In this document: positions 42,540 to 51,125 of the stretch, in pieces
Numbering within the stretch: position 1 is the stretch's first letter
Layout: each line of letters opens with the position of its first letter
Assembly (NCBI GenBank): GCA_963782345.1
Contig: CAWAJF010000015.1
Location: 26,465 to 90,464 of the forward strand
From: DASUPK01 sp963782345
GTDB taxonomy: Bacteria; Actinomycetota; Thermoleophilia; Solirubrobacterales; 70-9
Direction: 5' to 3'
DNA: 64,000 nucleotides
Made by a program: the position numbers and the translations under genes
Notes under the pieces: generated by a model
What the model was told of the DNA's origin: nothing
What the model saw: only the letters and a program-made list of their open reading frames with translations
The model's database searches: none

Positions 42540-43785
42540 GCAGGAGGAGGGCTCCCGAGCGGTCGCCGAGGCCGTGGCGCTCTGCCGCCCCGAGGTGATC
42601 AGCGCCTATCCGATCTCTCCGCAGACCCACATCGTCGAGCACCTCTCCGACCTGGTCCGGACCGGCGACCTGGCGCCGTGCGAGTACCTGATGGTCGAGT
42701 CCGAGTTCGGGGCGCTCTCGGCCGCGATCGGGGCGTCCGCCACCGGCGCCCGCACCTACACGGCGACGGCCTCCCAGGGCATCCTCTTCATGGCGGAGGC
42801 GGTCTACAACGCGTCAGGCCTGGGACTGCCGATCGTGATGACGATCGCGAACCGGGCGATCGGCGCGCCGATCAACATCTGGAACGACCACTCCGACTCC
42901 ATGTCGATGCGCGACTCGGGCTGGATCCAGCTCTACGCCGAGTCCAACCAGGAGGCGCTCGACATGCACATCCAGGCCTTCCGGATCGCCGAGCAGCTCT
43001 CGCTGCCGGTGATGGTCTGCATGGACGGCTTCATCCTCACCCACGCCTACGACGAGGTCGACATCCCCGACCAGGAGAAGGTCGATGCGTTCGTGCCCCC
43101 CTTCGAGCCCCGGCAGCTGCTCGACCCTGCCGACCCCGTCACGATCGGGGCGATGGTCGGCCCCGAGGCCTTCTTCGAGGTCAAATACCTCGCCCACGCC
43201 AAGCAGATGCAGGCCCTCGACGTGATCCCGGAGGTCGCCCAGCGCTTCGCGGTCGACTTCGGGCGACCCTCCGGCGGGCTCGTTCGCCGCTACCGGACCG
43301 AGGGCGCTGAGACGATCATCGTCGCGCTCGGTTCCGTGCTGGGGACGATCGAGCAGGTCGTCGACGAGATGCGCGGCGCCGGCGTCAGGGTGGGCGCGCT
43401 CGGCATCAAGTCCTTCCGGCCATTCCCCCTCGAGGAGGTCCGCGAAGCTCTCTCGGGCGCCTGCCGCGTGGTGGTCCTGGAGAAGGCCCTGGCCCCGGGG
43501 CGGGGCGGCATCGTCTCCACCGACGTCCACGAGGCGATGGAGGGTGGCCATGCGCGCTGCAGCACCGTGATCGCAGGCCTCGGCGGAAGGGCGATCACCC
43601 GCGAGTCGCTGCAGCGGCTTCTGGAGCAGGCCGGGCGCGACGAGCTCGAGCCGCTCAACTTCCTCGACCTGGACATCGAGCTGGTCCAGCGCGAGCTGGG
43701 CCGCGAGGGCAACGGCCGGCCCCCCGGCCCGCACGCCGAGAACATGCTTCGTGACCTCGGCGTGGTCGCGGCGGAGCCCCACTGA
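42532..43785 (+). CDS. porA: 2-oxoacid:ferredoxin oxidoreductase alpha subunit
   Basis: The 417-residue product is the alpha subunit, which carries the pyrimidine-binding part for TPP. The segments VISAYPISPQTHIVEHLSDL, MVESEFGALSAAIGASATGARTYTATASQG, ANRAIGAPINIWNDHSDSM and QEALDMHIQAFRIAEQ are classic. The C-terminal part (VRRYRTEGAETIIVALGSV and VGALGIKSFRPFPLEEV) is the transketolase-C-like domain. The GTG start at 42532 lies inside the gamma gene end; its stop overlaps the beta gene start (TGATG). The architecture with separate gamma, alpha, beta and delta genes is that of four-part archaeal-type Por enzymes. Confidence 0.92.
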   Translation: MLRQEEGSRAVAEAVALCRPEVISAYPISPQTHIVEHLSDLVRTGDLAPCEYLMVESEFGALSAAIGASATGARTYTATASQGILFMAEAVYNASGLGLPIVMTIANRAIGAPINIWNDHSDSMSMRDSGWIQLYAESNQEALDMHIQAFRIAEQLSLPVMVCMDGFILTHAYDEVDIPDQEKVDAFVPPFEPRQLLDPADPVTIGAMVGPEAFFEVKYLAHAKQMQALDVIPEVAQRFAVDFGRPSGGLVRRYRTEGAETIIVALGSVLGTIEQVVDEMRGAGVRVGALGIKSFRPFPLEEVREALSGACRVVVLEKALAPGRGGIVSTDVHEAMEGGHARCSTVIAGLGGRAITRESLQRLLEQAGRDELEPLNFLDLDIELVQRELGREGNGRPPGPHAENMLRDLGVVAAEPH

Positions 43786-44849
43786 TGCCCTCCCAGGACG
43801 TCAAGCTCTACCAGACAGGGACCTATGCGGTCGGCGGCCGGCTGCTCGATCCGGAGAAGCGCTCGGTGCAGGCGCGGATGGATCGCTCCAACACGCTGAC
43901 CTGCGGGCATCGCGCCTGCCAGGGGTGCGGCGAGGCGCTCGGCGCCCGCTTCGCGCTCGACTCCGCGATGCGGGCCACGAAGGGCAAGCTGATCGCGGCC
44001 AACGCCACGGGCTGCCTCGAGGTCTTCTCGACCCCCTACCCGGAGAGCTCCTGGCAGCTGCCCTGGATCCATTCGCTGTTCGGCAACGCGCCGGCGGTCA
44101 GCACGGGGATCGCCGCGGCGCTGAAGGCCAAGGGTCGCGAGGACATCCGCGTCGTCGGGCAGGGCGGCGACGGCGGCACGCTCGATATCGGCTTCGGCTG
44201 CCTGTCGGGGATGTTCGAGCGAAACGACGACGTGCTCTTCATCTGTTACGACAACGAGGCCTATATGAACACCGGCGTGCAGCGCTCGGGCGCGACGCCG
44301 CCCGCCGCCCGCACCGCAAACACCAAGCCCGTCGGCGACGAGCCGGGCAACGTCTTCGGCCAGGGCAAGAACGCGCCGCTGATCGCGATGGCGCACGAGA
44401 TCCCCTACGTCGCGACCGCGACCGTCGCCGAGCTCCGTGACCTCGAGTACAAGGTCGAGAAGGCGATGGAGTTCAGGGGCGCGCGCTACCTGCACGTCTT
44501 CGTCCCCTGCCCCCTCGGCTGGGGCTCCGCCTCCGCCGACACGGTCAAGATCGCCCGCCTCGCCAAGGAGACCGGCATCTTTCCCGTCTTCGAGGCCGAG
44601 GACGGCGAGGTCGTCGGCGTCTCGAAGATCCGCAAGCAGGTCCCGGTGACCGAGTACCTGAAGCTGCAGAAGCGCTACGCCCATTTGTTCAAGGATCCCC
44701 CCCGCACCGACGTGATCGACGCGATCCAGGCACGCGCGGACGCCAACATCCGGCGCTTCGGCCTGGACGGCGCCTACGGATCGCTGCCCGACCTGCTCCA
44801 CGAGGGTCGGACGGACCTGCTGGCCGACACACCACACGGACCGCAGTGA
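43785..44849 (+). CDS. porB: 2-oxoacid:ferredoxin oxidoreductase beta subunit
   Basis: The 354-residue product holds the TPP diphosphate-binding motif GGDGGTLDIGFGCLSGMFERND, and the conserved run CYDNEAYMNTGVQRSGATP, which points to the pyruvate-type enzyme. Near the N-terminus RSNTLTCGHRACQGCGEALG contributes cysteines for a [4Fe-4S] cluster. It forms the catalytic core with the alpha subunit. Pyruvate is the best guess for the substrate, but 2-oxoglutarate is not excluded. It starts within the alpha gene stop and its TGA overlaps the ATG of the following flavoprotein gene. Confidence 0.9.
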   Translation: MPSQDVKLYQTGTYAVGGRLLDPEKRSVQARMDRSNTLTCGHRACQGCGEALGARFALDSAMRATKGKLIAANATGCLEVFSTPYPESSWQLPWIHSLFGNAPAVSTGIAAALKAKGREDIRVVGQGGDGGTLDIGFGCLSGMFERNDDVLFICYDNEAYMNTGVQRSGATPPAARTANTKPVGDEPGNVFGQGKNAPLIAMAHEIPYVATATVAELRDLEYKVEKAMEFRGARYLHVFVPCPLGWGSASADTVKIARLAKETGIFPVFEAEDGEVVGVSKIRKQVPVTEYLKLQKRYAHLFKDPPRTDVIDAIQARADANIRRFGLDGAYGSLPDLLHEGRTDLLADTPHGPQ

Positions 44850-46486
44850 TGGCCTCCCACCCCTACGCGATCACGCTGGACGTCGGCTCGAGCCTCGCCA
44901 ACAAGACCGGCAGCTGGCGGACCGAGCGCGCCCAGTACGTCGACCGCCTGCCCCCGTGCAACCACGCCTGCCCCGCCGGCGAGAACTGCCAGGCCTGGCT
45001 CTATGAGGCCGAGGACGGCGGCGAGGGCTACGGGCGGGCGTTCCTGAAGATCGTCGAGGACAACCCCTTCCCGGCGATCATGGGACGCGTCTGTTACCAC
45101 CCCTGCGAGACCTCCTGCAACCGCGGAGAGCTCGACGAGGCGGTCGGCATCCACTCGGTCGAGCGCTTCATCGGCGATGACGCGATCAAGTGGGGCTGGA
45201 AGTTCCCGCCGGCCGCCGAGGCCACCGGCAAGCGGGTGCTGGTCGTCGGCGCCGGGCCCTCCGGACTCTCGGCGGCCTACCACCTGCGACGCCTCGGACA
45301 CGAAGTGACGATCTACGAGGCCGGCCCGATGGCCGGCGGCATGATGCGTTTCGGCATCCCCGCCTACCGGCTGCCGCGCGACGTGCTCGATGCCGAGATC
45401 CAGCGCATCCTCGACTACGGCGTCGAGCTCGAGCTGAACAAGAAGGTCACCAACATCGAGGACGCGATGGCCGAGGGCGGCTTCGACGCCGCCTTCCTCG
45501 CCGTCGGCGCCCACATCGGCAAGCACGCCGACATCCCGGCCGGCGAGGCCGCGCGCATCCTCGATGCCGTCTCGGTGCTGGAGCAGATGGAGGGCGACGA
45601 GAAGCCGCTCCTCGGTCGCAGGGTCGTCGTCTACGGCGGCGGCAACACCGCGATGGATGCGGCCCGCACCGCCAAGCGCCTCGGCGCCACCGATGCGGTC
45701 GTCGTCTACCGCCGCAATCGCGACCGGATGCCCGCCCACGAGTTCGAGGTCGTCGAGGCCGAGGAGGAGGGCGTGATGATGCGCTGGCTCGAGACCATCA
45801 AGCAGGTCGAGGGGCACACCATCACAGTTGAGAAGATGGAGCTCGACGAGACCGGCTTCCCCCAGCCCACCGGCGAGCTGGAGGAGCTCGAGGCCGACTC
45901 CGTGATCCTCGCGCTGGGCCAGGAGGCGGACCTCTCGCTGCTCGAGGGCGTCAGCGGTGTGGAGGTCGAGGACGGCGTCGTCCAGGTCGGGCCGAACATG
46001 ATGACCGGGCACGAGGGCGTCTTCGCGGGGGGCGACATGGTCCCCGCAGAGCGCACGGTCACGGTCGGCGTCGGCCACGGCAAGAAGGCCGCCCGCAACA
46101 TCGACGGCTGGCTGCGCGGCGAGAGCTTCGAGCCGCCCCCCAAGCACGACGTAGTCACCTTCGACCAGCTCAACACCTGGTACTACGCCGACGCGCCGCG
46201 GAGCGTCCAGCCGGAGCTCGAGGTGGCCCGCCGGAGCTCGACCTTCGACGAGGTCGTCGGCGGGCTCGACGAGGGGAACGCGCTGTACGAGGCACGCCGC
46301 TGCATGTCGTGCGGCAACTGCTTCTCCTGCGACAACTGCTACGGCGTCTGCCCCGACAACGCCGTCATCAAGCTCGGCCAGCCCGGCGAGCTCTACGAGA
46401 TCGACCTCGACTTCTGCAAGGGCTGCGGCCTGTGCGTCCAGGAATGCCCGTGCGGGGCCATCGAGATGATCCCGGAGAAGATCTGA
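44849..46486 (+). CDS. GltD-like flavoprotein fused to 2x[4Fe-4S] ferredoxin (Por delta-like)
   Basis: This 545-residue protein combines a GltD-like NAD(P)H:acceptor module with a bacterial ferredoxin end. The N-terminus has cysteines CNHACPAGENCQAW and CYHPCETSCNRGELDEAV (helical iron-sulfur domain). Then come FAD binding VLVVGAGPSGLSAAYHLRRL, NAD(P) binding VVVYGGGNTAMDAARTAKRL, and AGGDMVPAERTVTVGVGHGKKAA. The last 60 residues have CMSCGNCFSCDNCYGVCP and CKGCGLCVQECPCGAIEM for two clusters, replacing a separate delta subunit. It likely couples ferredoxin from Por to NADP. ATG 44849 is preferred over GTG 44846, giving the same TGATG junction as its neighbours. Confidence 0.88.
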   Translation: MASHPYAITLDVGSSLANKTGSWRTERAQYVDRLPPCNHACPAGENCQAWLYEAEDGGEGYGRAFLKIVEDNPFPAIMGRVCYHPCETSCNRGELDEAVGIHSVERFIGDDAIKWGWKFPPAAEATGKRVLVVGAGPSGLSAAYHLRRLGHEVTIYEAGPMAGGMMRFGIPAYRLPRDVLDAEIQRILDYGVELELNKKVTNIEDAMAEGGFDAAFLAVGAHIGKHADIPAGEAARILDAVSVLEQMEGDEKPLLGRRVVVYGGGNTAMDAARTAKRLGATDAVVVYRRNRDRMPAHEFEVVEAEEEGVMMRWLETIKQVEGHTITVEKMELDETGFPQPTGELEELEADSVILALGQEADLSLLEGVSGVEVEDGVVQVGPNMMTGHEGVFAGGDMVPAERTVTVGVGHGKKAARNIDGWLRGESFEPPPKHDVVTFDQLNTWYYADAPRSVQPELEVARRSSTFDEVVGGLDEGNALYEARRCMSCGNCFSCDNCYGVCPDNAVIKLGQPGELYEIDLDFCKGCGLCVQECPCGAIEMIPEKI

Positions 46487-46725
46487 TGAGGCTCGCGTTC
46501 GAGAAATTCCGCGTCGGGTTCTGGGTGTTCAGCGCCGGCCTCATCTGCCTCTACCTCTACGGGCTCTTCTTCCAGGCGTACAGCCCCCTCGAGCTCGGCG
46601 TGATCAGCGTCGTCTGCCTCGCCCTTTTGGTCCTGTTCCTCGTTCACGAAGTCCGCCTGCGGATGGAGCTCCGCAATCATCCCCGCGAGGTCGACCACAC
46701 CGACAAGGAGCGGCGGGGGTTCTAG
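46486..46725 (+). CDS. Two-helix membrane protein at the end of the por operon
   Basis: The 79-residue product starts in the stop of the flavoprotein gene (TGATG) and contains two hydrophobic helices, FWVFSAGLICLYLYGLFF and LELGVISVVCLALLVLFLV, followed by a charged tail. It probably sits in the cytoplasmic membrane. Nothing in its sequence shows a function; an anchoring role for the Por complex or the flavoprotein is a possibility from the coupling alone. The TAG stop at 46723-46725 lies at the foot of a strong hairpin. Confidence 0.75.
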   Translation: MRLAFEKFRVGFWVFSAGLICLYLYGLFFQAYSPLELGVISVVCLALLVLFLVHEVRLRMELRNHPREVDHTDKERRGF

Positions 46726-46744
46726 CGCCGCGGGTCCGCGGCGC
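46725..46744 (+). terminator. Strong GC hairpin ending the por operon
   Basis: GCGCCGCGG-GT-CCGCGGCGC is a perfect 9-bp inverted repeat that starts on the last base of the stop codon. No T tract follows. It is well placed to end or stabilise the WS/DGAT-por transcript. Confidence 0.55.
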
Positions 46745-46846
46745 AGTCAGCACGGTGCCGAGCGGTTTGCCGATGCTCTCAGGCGCCTCGGCGAGTGACG
46801 CTCTGGATCACCGTCGCGCAGGCGCTGCGCGTAGCCGAGCTGGCGG

Positions 46847-47569
46847 CTACTCCGCGGCGGCCTGGAGCTCGCGCACCCGGTCGCCGAAGACCCGCCAGCG
46901 GCGCTCGTTCTCGTGCACGAGCGTCGCCGAGCGGGCAAAGAGGTCGGAGGCCTCGTCGAGAAGCTCGCCGGCCGTGTAGAGGTAGCCGGGGTTCCGCCTG
47001 GGGCCGGCGAGGTCCTCGCGGAGCGCGGCGGGTGTGAAGTCGACCTGCTCGACCACTTCGAGGGCGCGCCGCAGGAACCTGCTGCAGAGACCGTTCATCG
47101 CCGCCGCCTGCCAGTCGTTGCCGATGATGCGATGGCGTTCACCGAGCAGGTCGATCAGATCGTCGAACTGGACCAGTGCACCGGCCACCGCCCAGGACTG
47201 CTCCATCGCGGCGGAGAGCCACTCGCCGGTCTGCTCGCAGCCCGCCGCCTTCGCCTCCAGCTCGCGTTTGAGCTCGACGATCTCGGCCGGCTCGCCCTCG
47301 CCCTCCATGAAGAGGATCCCGCTCTCGCCGACGAGGCCGGGCGGGTTCAGGTCCTCGGCGCCGGCATAGGGATTGGGAGCGGGATGATCGCTCGGCTCGG
47401 CCTTCCTCCATTGGCCGGCCAGCGCCTTCAGCGCTCGTGAGGCGGCCTGGATCTCCCGCGCGTTCTGGAGCGGAACCTGCGAGTAGAACTGCTCATGGTC
47501 GTGGTGAAAGCGCGAGAGGTTCTCGATCGCCTCCAGCAGCTGCGGCGGGACATCCTTGTGCTCGGGCAT
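46847..47569 (-). CDS. Hypothetical helical protein, 240 aa
   Basis: I do not recognise a family. The 240-residue product appears to be mostly helical and soluble, with segments PQLLEAIENLSRFHHDHEQF, NAREIQAASRALKALAGQW, AEIVELKRELEAKAAG and NERRWRVFGDRVRELQAA. There is no signal peptide or membrane segment and no metal motif. Composition and codon use match neighbours, and it lies 34 bp after the universal stress protein gene on the same strand, so the two may share a transcript. The 120 bp before its stop contain only the hairpin of the opposite operon. Confidence 0.75.
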   Translation of the reverse strand: MPEHKDVPPQLLEAIENLSRFHHDHEQFYSQVPLQNAREIQAASRALKALAGQWRKAEPSDHPAPNPYAGAEDLNPPGLVGESGILFMEGEGEPAEIVELKRELEAKAAGCEQTGEWLSAAMEQSWAVAGALVQFDDLIDLLGERHRIIGNDWQAAAMNGLCSRFLRRALEVVEQVDFTPAALREDLAGPRRNPGYLYTAGELLDEASDLFARSATLVHENERRWRVFGDRVRELQAAAE

Positions 47570-47603
47570 CGGCGATCAGCAAATCACACCCGTGGACGAA
47601 CGC

Positions 47604-48350
47604 CTAGCCCGGCCGCGGCACGACCATGACCGGGCACGGCGCCGTCCGGATCACCCGGGACGAGACGCTCCCGACCAGCAGCCGCATCACCGGGCCGAAG
47701 CCACGGGAGCCGAGGACGAGGAGGTCGACCCCGATCTCGCTGGCGTCGACCAGCTTGTCGACGGGGTTGCCCCGTTCGAGCAGCGGCAGGGCTCGGAGCT
47801 CCCGCGGAAGCGCGTCGACGGCGTCCTTCAGGCGCGTCTGGAAGTCCGCCCCGGCCTCCGGCGCGGTCTGCGCCGCCGCGGCGGCGCCCATCGCCGGGAC
47901 CGGCGTCGCCACGCCGATCACCTTCATCGATGCCTTGAACTTCTCGGCCAGCTTCGCGGCCTCGTCCAGCGCGGCCTGCGACTCCGCCATGCCGTCGTAG
48001 CCGACCGCGATCACGCGCAGGCGGTCGCCCGAATGATCCTGGGCCGCGTAGCCCTTCGGCGCGATGATCAGCCGGCAGCGCGCGCCGTGCAATAGGTGCT
48101 CGGCGATGCTTCCCGGCGCAACCGAGCCGACGTGCGCCCGGTGAGTTGAGCCGAGCACGATCAGGTCAGCCTCCCCCCGCTCCGCCAGGGCCTGCAGCGT
48201 GTCGGCGGGCGAGCCCTTCTCCACGTTCACGACCTTGAGCACGCCGCCGTCTCTCTCGACGATGCGCTCGGCGAGGACGCGCGCGTCCTCGCCGCGCTCG
48301 TTGTCCTCGTATCCCGCGACGACGTGCTTGTAGAGGGGACGATCGTTCAC
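47604..48350 (-). CDS. Tandem-domain universal stress protein
   Basis: The 248-residue protein has two UspA-like domains. The first starts KHVVAGYEDNERGEDARVLA and has ADLIVLGSTHRAHVGSVAPGS followed by a His/Cys region. The second starts IAVGYDGMAESQAALDEAAKLAEKF and has the ATP-binding-like motif GVDLLVLGSRGFGPVMRLLVGSVS ending in APCPVMVVPRPG. The G-x2-G-x9-G-S pattern that holds ATP is clear in the second domain. It is presumably a cytosolic stress or nucleotide-sensing protein. It is divergent from the adjacent GNAT/acyl-CoA synthetase gene, 48 bp away. Confidence 0.92.
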   Translation of the reverse strand: MNDRPLYKHVVAGYEDNERGEDARVLAERIVERDGGVLKVVNVEKGSPADTLQALAERGEADLIVLGSTHRAHVGSVAPGSIAEHLLHGARCRLIIAPKGYAAQDHSGDRLRVIAVGYDGMAESQAALDEAAKLAEKFKASMKVIGVATPVPAMGAAAAAQTAPEAGADFQTRLKDAVDALPRELRALPLLERGNPVDKLVDASEIGVDLLVLGSRGFGPVMRLLVGSVSSRVIRTAPCPVMVVPRPG

Positions 48351-48398
48351 GCCGGAAGCCTAAGCGGGTCGGCGAAGAACTCGTCTTCTGCAAGTGTT

Positions 48399-51113
48399 GT
48401 GCGCCTGACCGCACCGCCCCGAACAGAGGCCACCTATCCGGCCGAGCGCGAAGCCGACGTCGCGCTGCGCGACGGCTCCACCGTCCACGTCCGGCCCGTC
48501 CGAGCGGACGACGAGGAGGCGCTGCACGCGTTCCTTGCGGCTCTCGACGAGAGCTCCCGGGTGTTCCGCTTCTTCTCCGGCGGCGTCGACCTGCACGCCG
48601 CGGCGCGCGACATGGCGACCGTCGACTACCGCCAGCGCTACGGGCTGGTCGCGATTCGGGGGGATCGGGTGGTCGGTCAGGGCGTCTACATCGGGGATCG
48701 GAGCGGTGACGCAGAGGTGGCCTTCGCCGTGGCCGATCAGCTCCAGGGATTCGGCCTCGCCACCCTCCTCCTCGCCCATCTCGCGGAGGTCGCCGTGGAC
48801 AACGACATCTCGGTCTTCCACGCCGAGGTCCTGCCCGAGAACCACAGGATGATGCAGGTCTTCCGGGAGAGCGGATTCCCGGTCGAGGTCTCATCGATGC
48901 CGGGCACGATCCGCGCGGTGTTCCCGACCTCCTTCGAGGACGAGGCCGTGCGCCGCTTTGCGGATCGGGACAGGCGCGCGGCGGAGGCCGCCCTGCGCTA
49001 CTTCCTGGAGCCGAGCGCGATCGCCGTGATCGGGGCCTCGCGAGATCGGGCCACCGTCGGCGGGCAGCTCTTCCACAACACGCTCGAGTCCGGATTCGAA
49101 GGGGTCACCTACCCGGTCAACCCGAACGCGGACGTCGTCCAGTCCGTCCACTCCTACCGGAGCATCGGCGAGCTGCCCGAGGACGTGGAAGTGGCGGTGA
49201 TCGCGGTGCCGGCGTTGGCCGTGCTGGACGCGGCCCGCGCCTGCGCCGCGCGCGGGGTCCGCGCGCTGATCGTGATCTCGGCGGGCTTCGCCGAGGTCGG
49301 GCCCGAGGGCGCGGAGCGCGAGCGGGTGCTCGTCGCCGTCTGCCGCGCCGCCGGGATGCGACTGATCGGGCCGAACTGCCTCGGGATCCTCAACACGACG
49401 CCGGGCCACCAGTTCAACGCCACCTTCGCTCCGGCCGGGCCGCCCCCCGGCAACGTCGGCTTCGTCACCCAGAGCGGCGCCCTCGGGCTCGCCCTGATCG
49501 ACCTGGCGAGCGATCGCAGCCTCGGCGTCTCCTCGTTCGCCTCGATCGGCAACCGCGCCGACATCACCGCGAACGACATGCTCGAGTACTGGGAGAGCGA
49601 CGACGCGACCGACGTCGCCCTGCTCTACATCGAATCCTTCAGCGATCCACGCCGGTTCTCGCGAGTCGCGCGCCGGATCGGACGCGAGAAGCCGATCGTC
49701 GCCGTGAAGAGCGGCCGCTCGCCGGCGGGCCGGCGGGCCACCGGCTCGCACACCGGTGCCCTGATCGCGGCGTCCGACCTGACAGTGGACGCCCTCTTCG
49801 AGCAGGTCGGCGTGATCCGCACGGAGACCCTCTCCGAGCTGCTCGACGTCGCCTCCCTGCTGGCGACGCAGCCGCTGCCCGAGGGCAACCGCGTCGGCAT
49901 CGTCACCAACGCCGGCGGACCCGGCGTGATGTGCGCGGACGCCTGCGAGGCCGCCGGTCTCGAGGTTCCCGAGCTGCCGGAGGAGGTCCTCGCCTCCCTG
50001 CGCGAGATCCTGCCCGCCGAAGCGGGAGTGCTGAACCCCGTCGACATGATCGCCACCGCCTCGGCGGATCACTACCGTCAGACGATTCGGGTGCTCGCCG
50101 CCCACGAGGGCCTCGACGCGCTGATCGTCATCTTCATCAAGCCTCTGCTCACCCGACCCGAGGATGTCGCCGGCGCGATCCACGAGGCGGTCGCGGAGAT
50201 GCCGCGGCGGATCCCGGTGCAGGCGGTCTTCATGTCGGAGAAGGATCATGCGGCGGCGCGGGCGGTCGGGTCGATGCCGGTGCACCTCTACCCCGAGGAC
50301 GCGGCCCACGCCCTCGGCCGAGTGATGCGCCACGTCGACTGGCGCCGCACTCCCCATGAGGCGCCGCCGGCGTTCGACGACGCCGACGCCGAAGAGGCCG
50401 CCGCCCTGATCGCCGAGGCGCTCGGCACGGGCCGCGAGTGGATGGACATCGCGAGCGCCTCGCGGCTGCTCGCCTGCTACGGGATCCCGATCCCGGGCTG
50501 GCGAAGCGCCGCGAGCCCGGAGGCCGCGGCCGAGGCCGCCGAGGAGCTCGGTGGCCCGGTCGCGCTGAAGGCCGAAGGCGAGGGGCTCCTCCACAAGACC
50601 GAGATGGGCGCCGTCCGGATCGGCCTGAGCGCCGATCAGGTCGCCGGCGCCGCGAAGGAGATGGACGGGGCGGTCTCCGACGCCGGGGCGAAGCGCGAGA
50701 GCTTCATCGTCCAGGAGATGGTCGGCCAGGGCGCAGAGCTCCTGATCGGCGTGGCCGACGACCCGACCTTCGGCCCCGTCCTCGCCTGCGGCGCCGGCGG
50801 GACGCGGGCGGAGCTGCTGCGGGACGTCTCGATCCGGATCACGCCGATCACCCGCACCGACGCCGGCCAGATGATCCGCTCCCTCGCCACCTTCCCGCTC
50901 CTCACCGGCTTCCGCGGCGCCCCGCACGCCGACCTCGATGCGATCGAGGACCAGCTGCTGGGGGTGAGCGCGATGGTCGAGGCCCACAAGGAGATCGCCG
51001 AGATGGACCTCAACCCCGTGGTCGCCGGCCCGGAGGGAGCTCTCACCGTCGACTACCGGATCAGGCTGCGAGCCCACCCTCCCAAGCGCTCCTGGCCACG
51101 GACCTGGAAGTAG
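48399..51113 (+). CDS. GNAT acetyltransferase fused to NDP-forming acyl-CoA synthetase
   Basis: The 904-residue product joins an N-terminal GNAT domain (about residues 20-185, with AVADQLQGFGLATLLLAHLAEVA) to a complete NDP-forming acyl-CoA synthetase-like part: CoA-binding AVIGASRDRATVGGQLFHN, flavodoxin-like domains with GPNCLGILNTTPG and VKSGRSPAGRRATGSHTGAL, and an ATP-grasp end (VALKAEGEGLLHKTEMGAV). Proteins of this kind include protein lysine acetyltransferases (Pat) that inactivate acyl-CoA synthetases. The GNAT-first order resembles the Streptomyces PatA arrangement. The GTG start at 48399 is uncertain and lacks a clear ribosome binding site; the frame extends to 48324. Confidence 0.88.
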   Translation: MRLTAPPRTEATYPAEREADVALRDGSTVHVRPVRADDEEALHAFLAALDESSRVFRFFSGGVDLHAAARDMATVDYRQRYGLVAIRGDRVVGQGVYIGDRSGDAEVAFAVADQLQGFGLATLLLAHLAEVAVDNDISVFHAEVLPENHRMMQVFRESGFPVEVSSMPGTIRAVFPTSFEDEAVRRFADRDRRAAEAALRYFLEPSAIAVIGASRDRATVGGQLFHNTLESGFEGVTYPVNPNADVVQSVHSYRSIGELPEDVEVAVIAVPALAVLDAARACAARGVRALIVISAGFAEVGPEGAERERVLVAVCRAAGMRLIGPNCLGILNTTPGHQFNATFAPAGPPPGNVGFVTQSGALGLALIDLASDRSLGVSSFASIGNRADITANDMLEYWESDDATDVALLYIESFSDPRRFSRVARRIGREKPIVAVKSGRSPAGRRATGSHTGALIAASDLTVDALFEQVGVIRTETLSELLDVASLLATQPLPEGNRVGIVTNAGGPGVMCADACEAAGLEVPELPEEVLASLREILPAEAGVLNPVDMIATASADHYRQTIRVLAAHEGLDALIVIFIKPLLTRPEDVAGAIHEAVAEMPRRIPVQAVFMSEKDHAAARAVGSMPVHLYPEDAAHALGRVMRHVDWRRTPHEAPPAFDDADAEEAAALIAEALGTGREWMDIASASRLLACYGIPIPGWRSAASPEAAAEAAEELGGPVALKAEGEGLLHKTEMGAVRIGLSADQVAGAAKEMDGAVSDAGAKRESFIVQEMVGQGAELLIGVADDPTFGPVLACGAGGTRAELLRDVSIRITPITRTDAGQMIRSLATFPLLTGFRGAPHADLDAIEDQLLGVSAMVEAHKEIAEMDLNPVVAGPEGALTVDYRIRLRAHPPKRSWPRTWK

Positions 51114-51125
51114 CCGGTAGCGGGT

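Noticed and set aside
46744..46846. Possible third copy of the 90-bp repeat
   Set aside because: It also ends in GGCGGCTA with a reverse-gene stop codon in the CTA, but the remaining sequence does not align with copies A and B.
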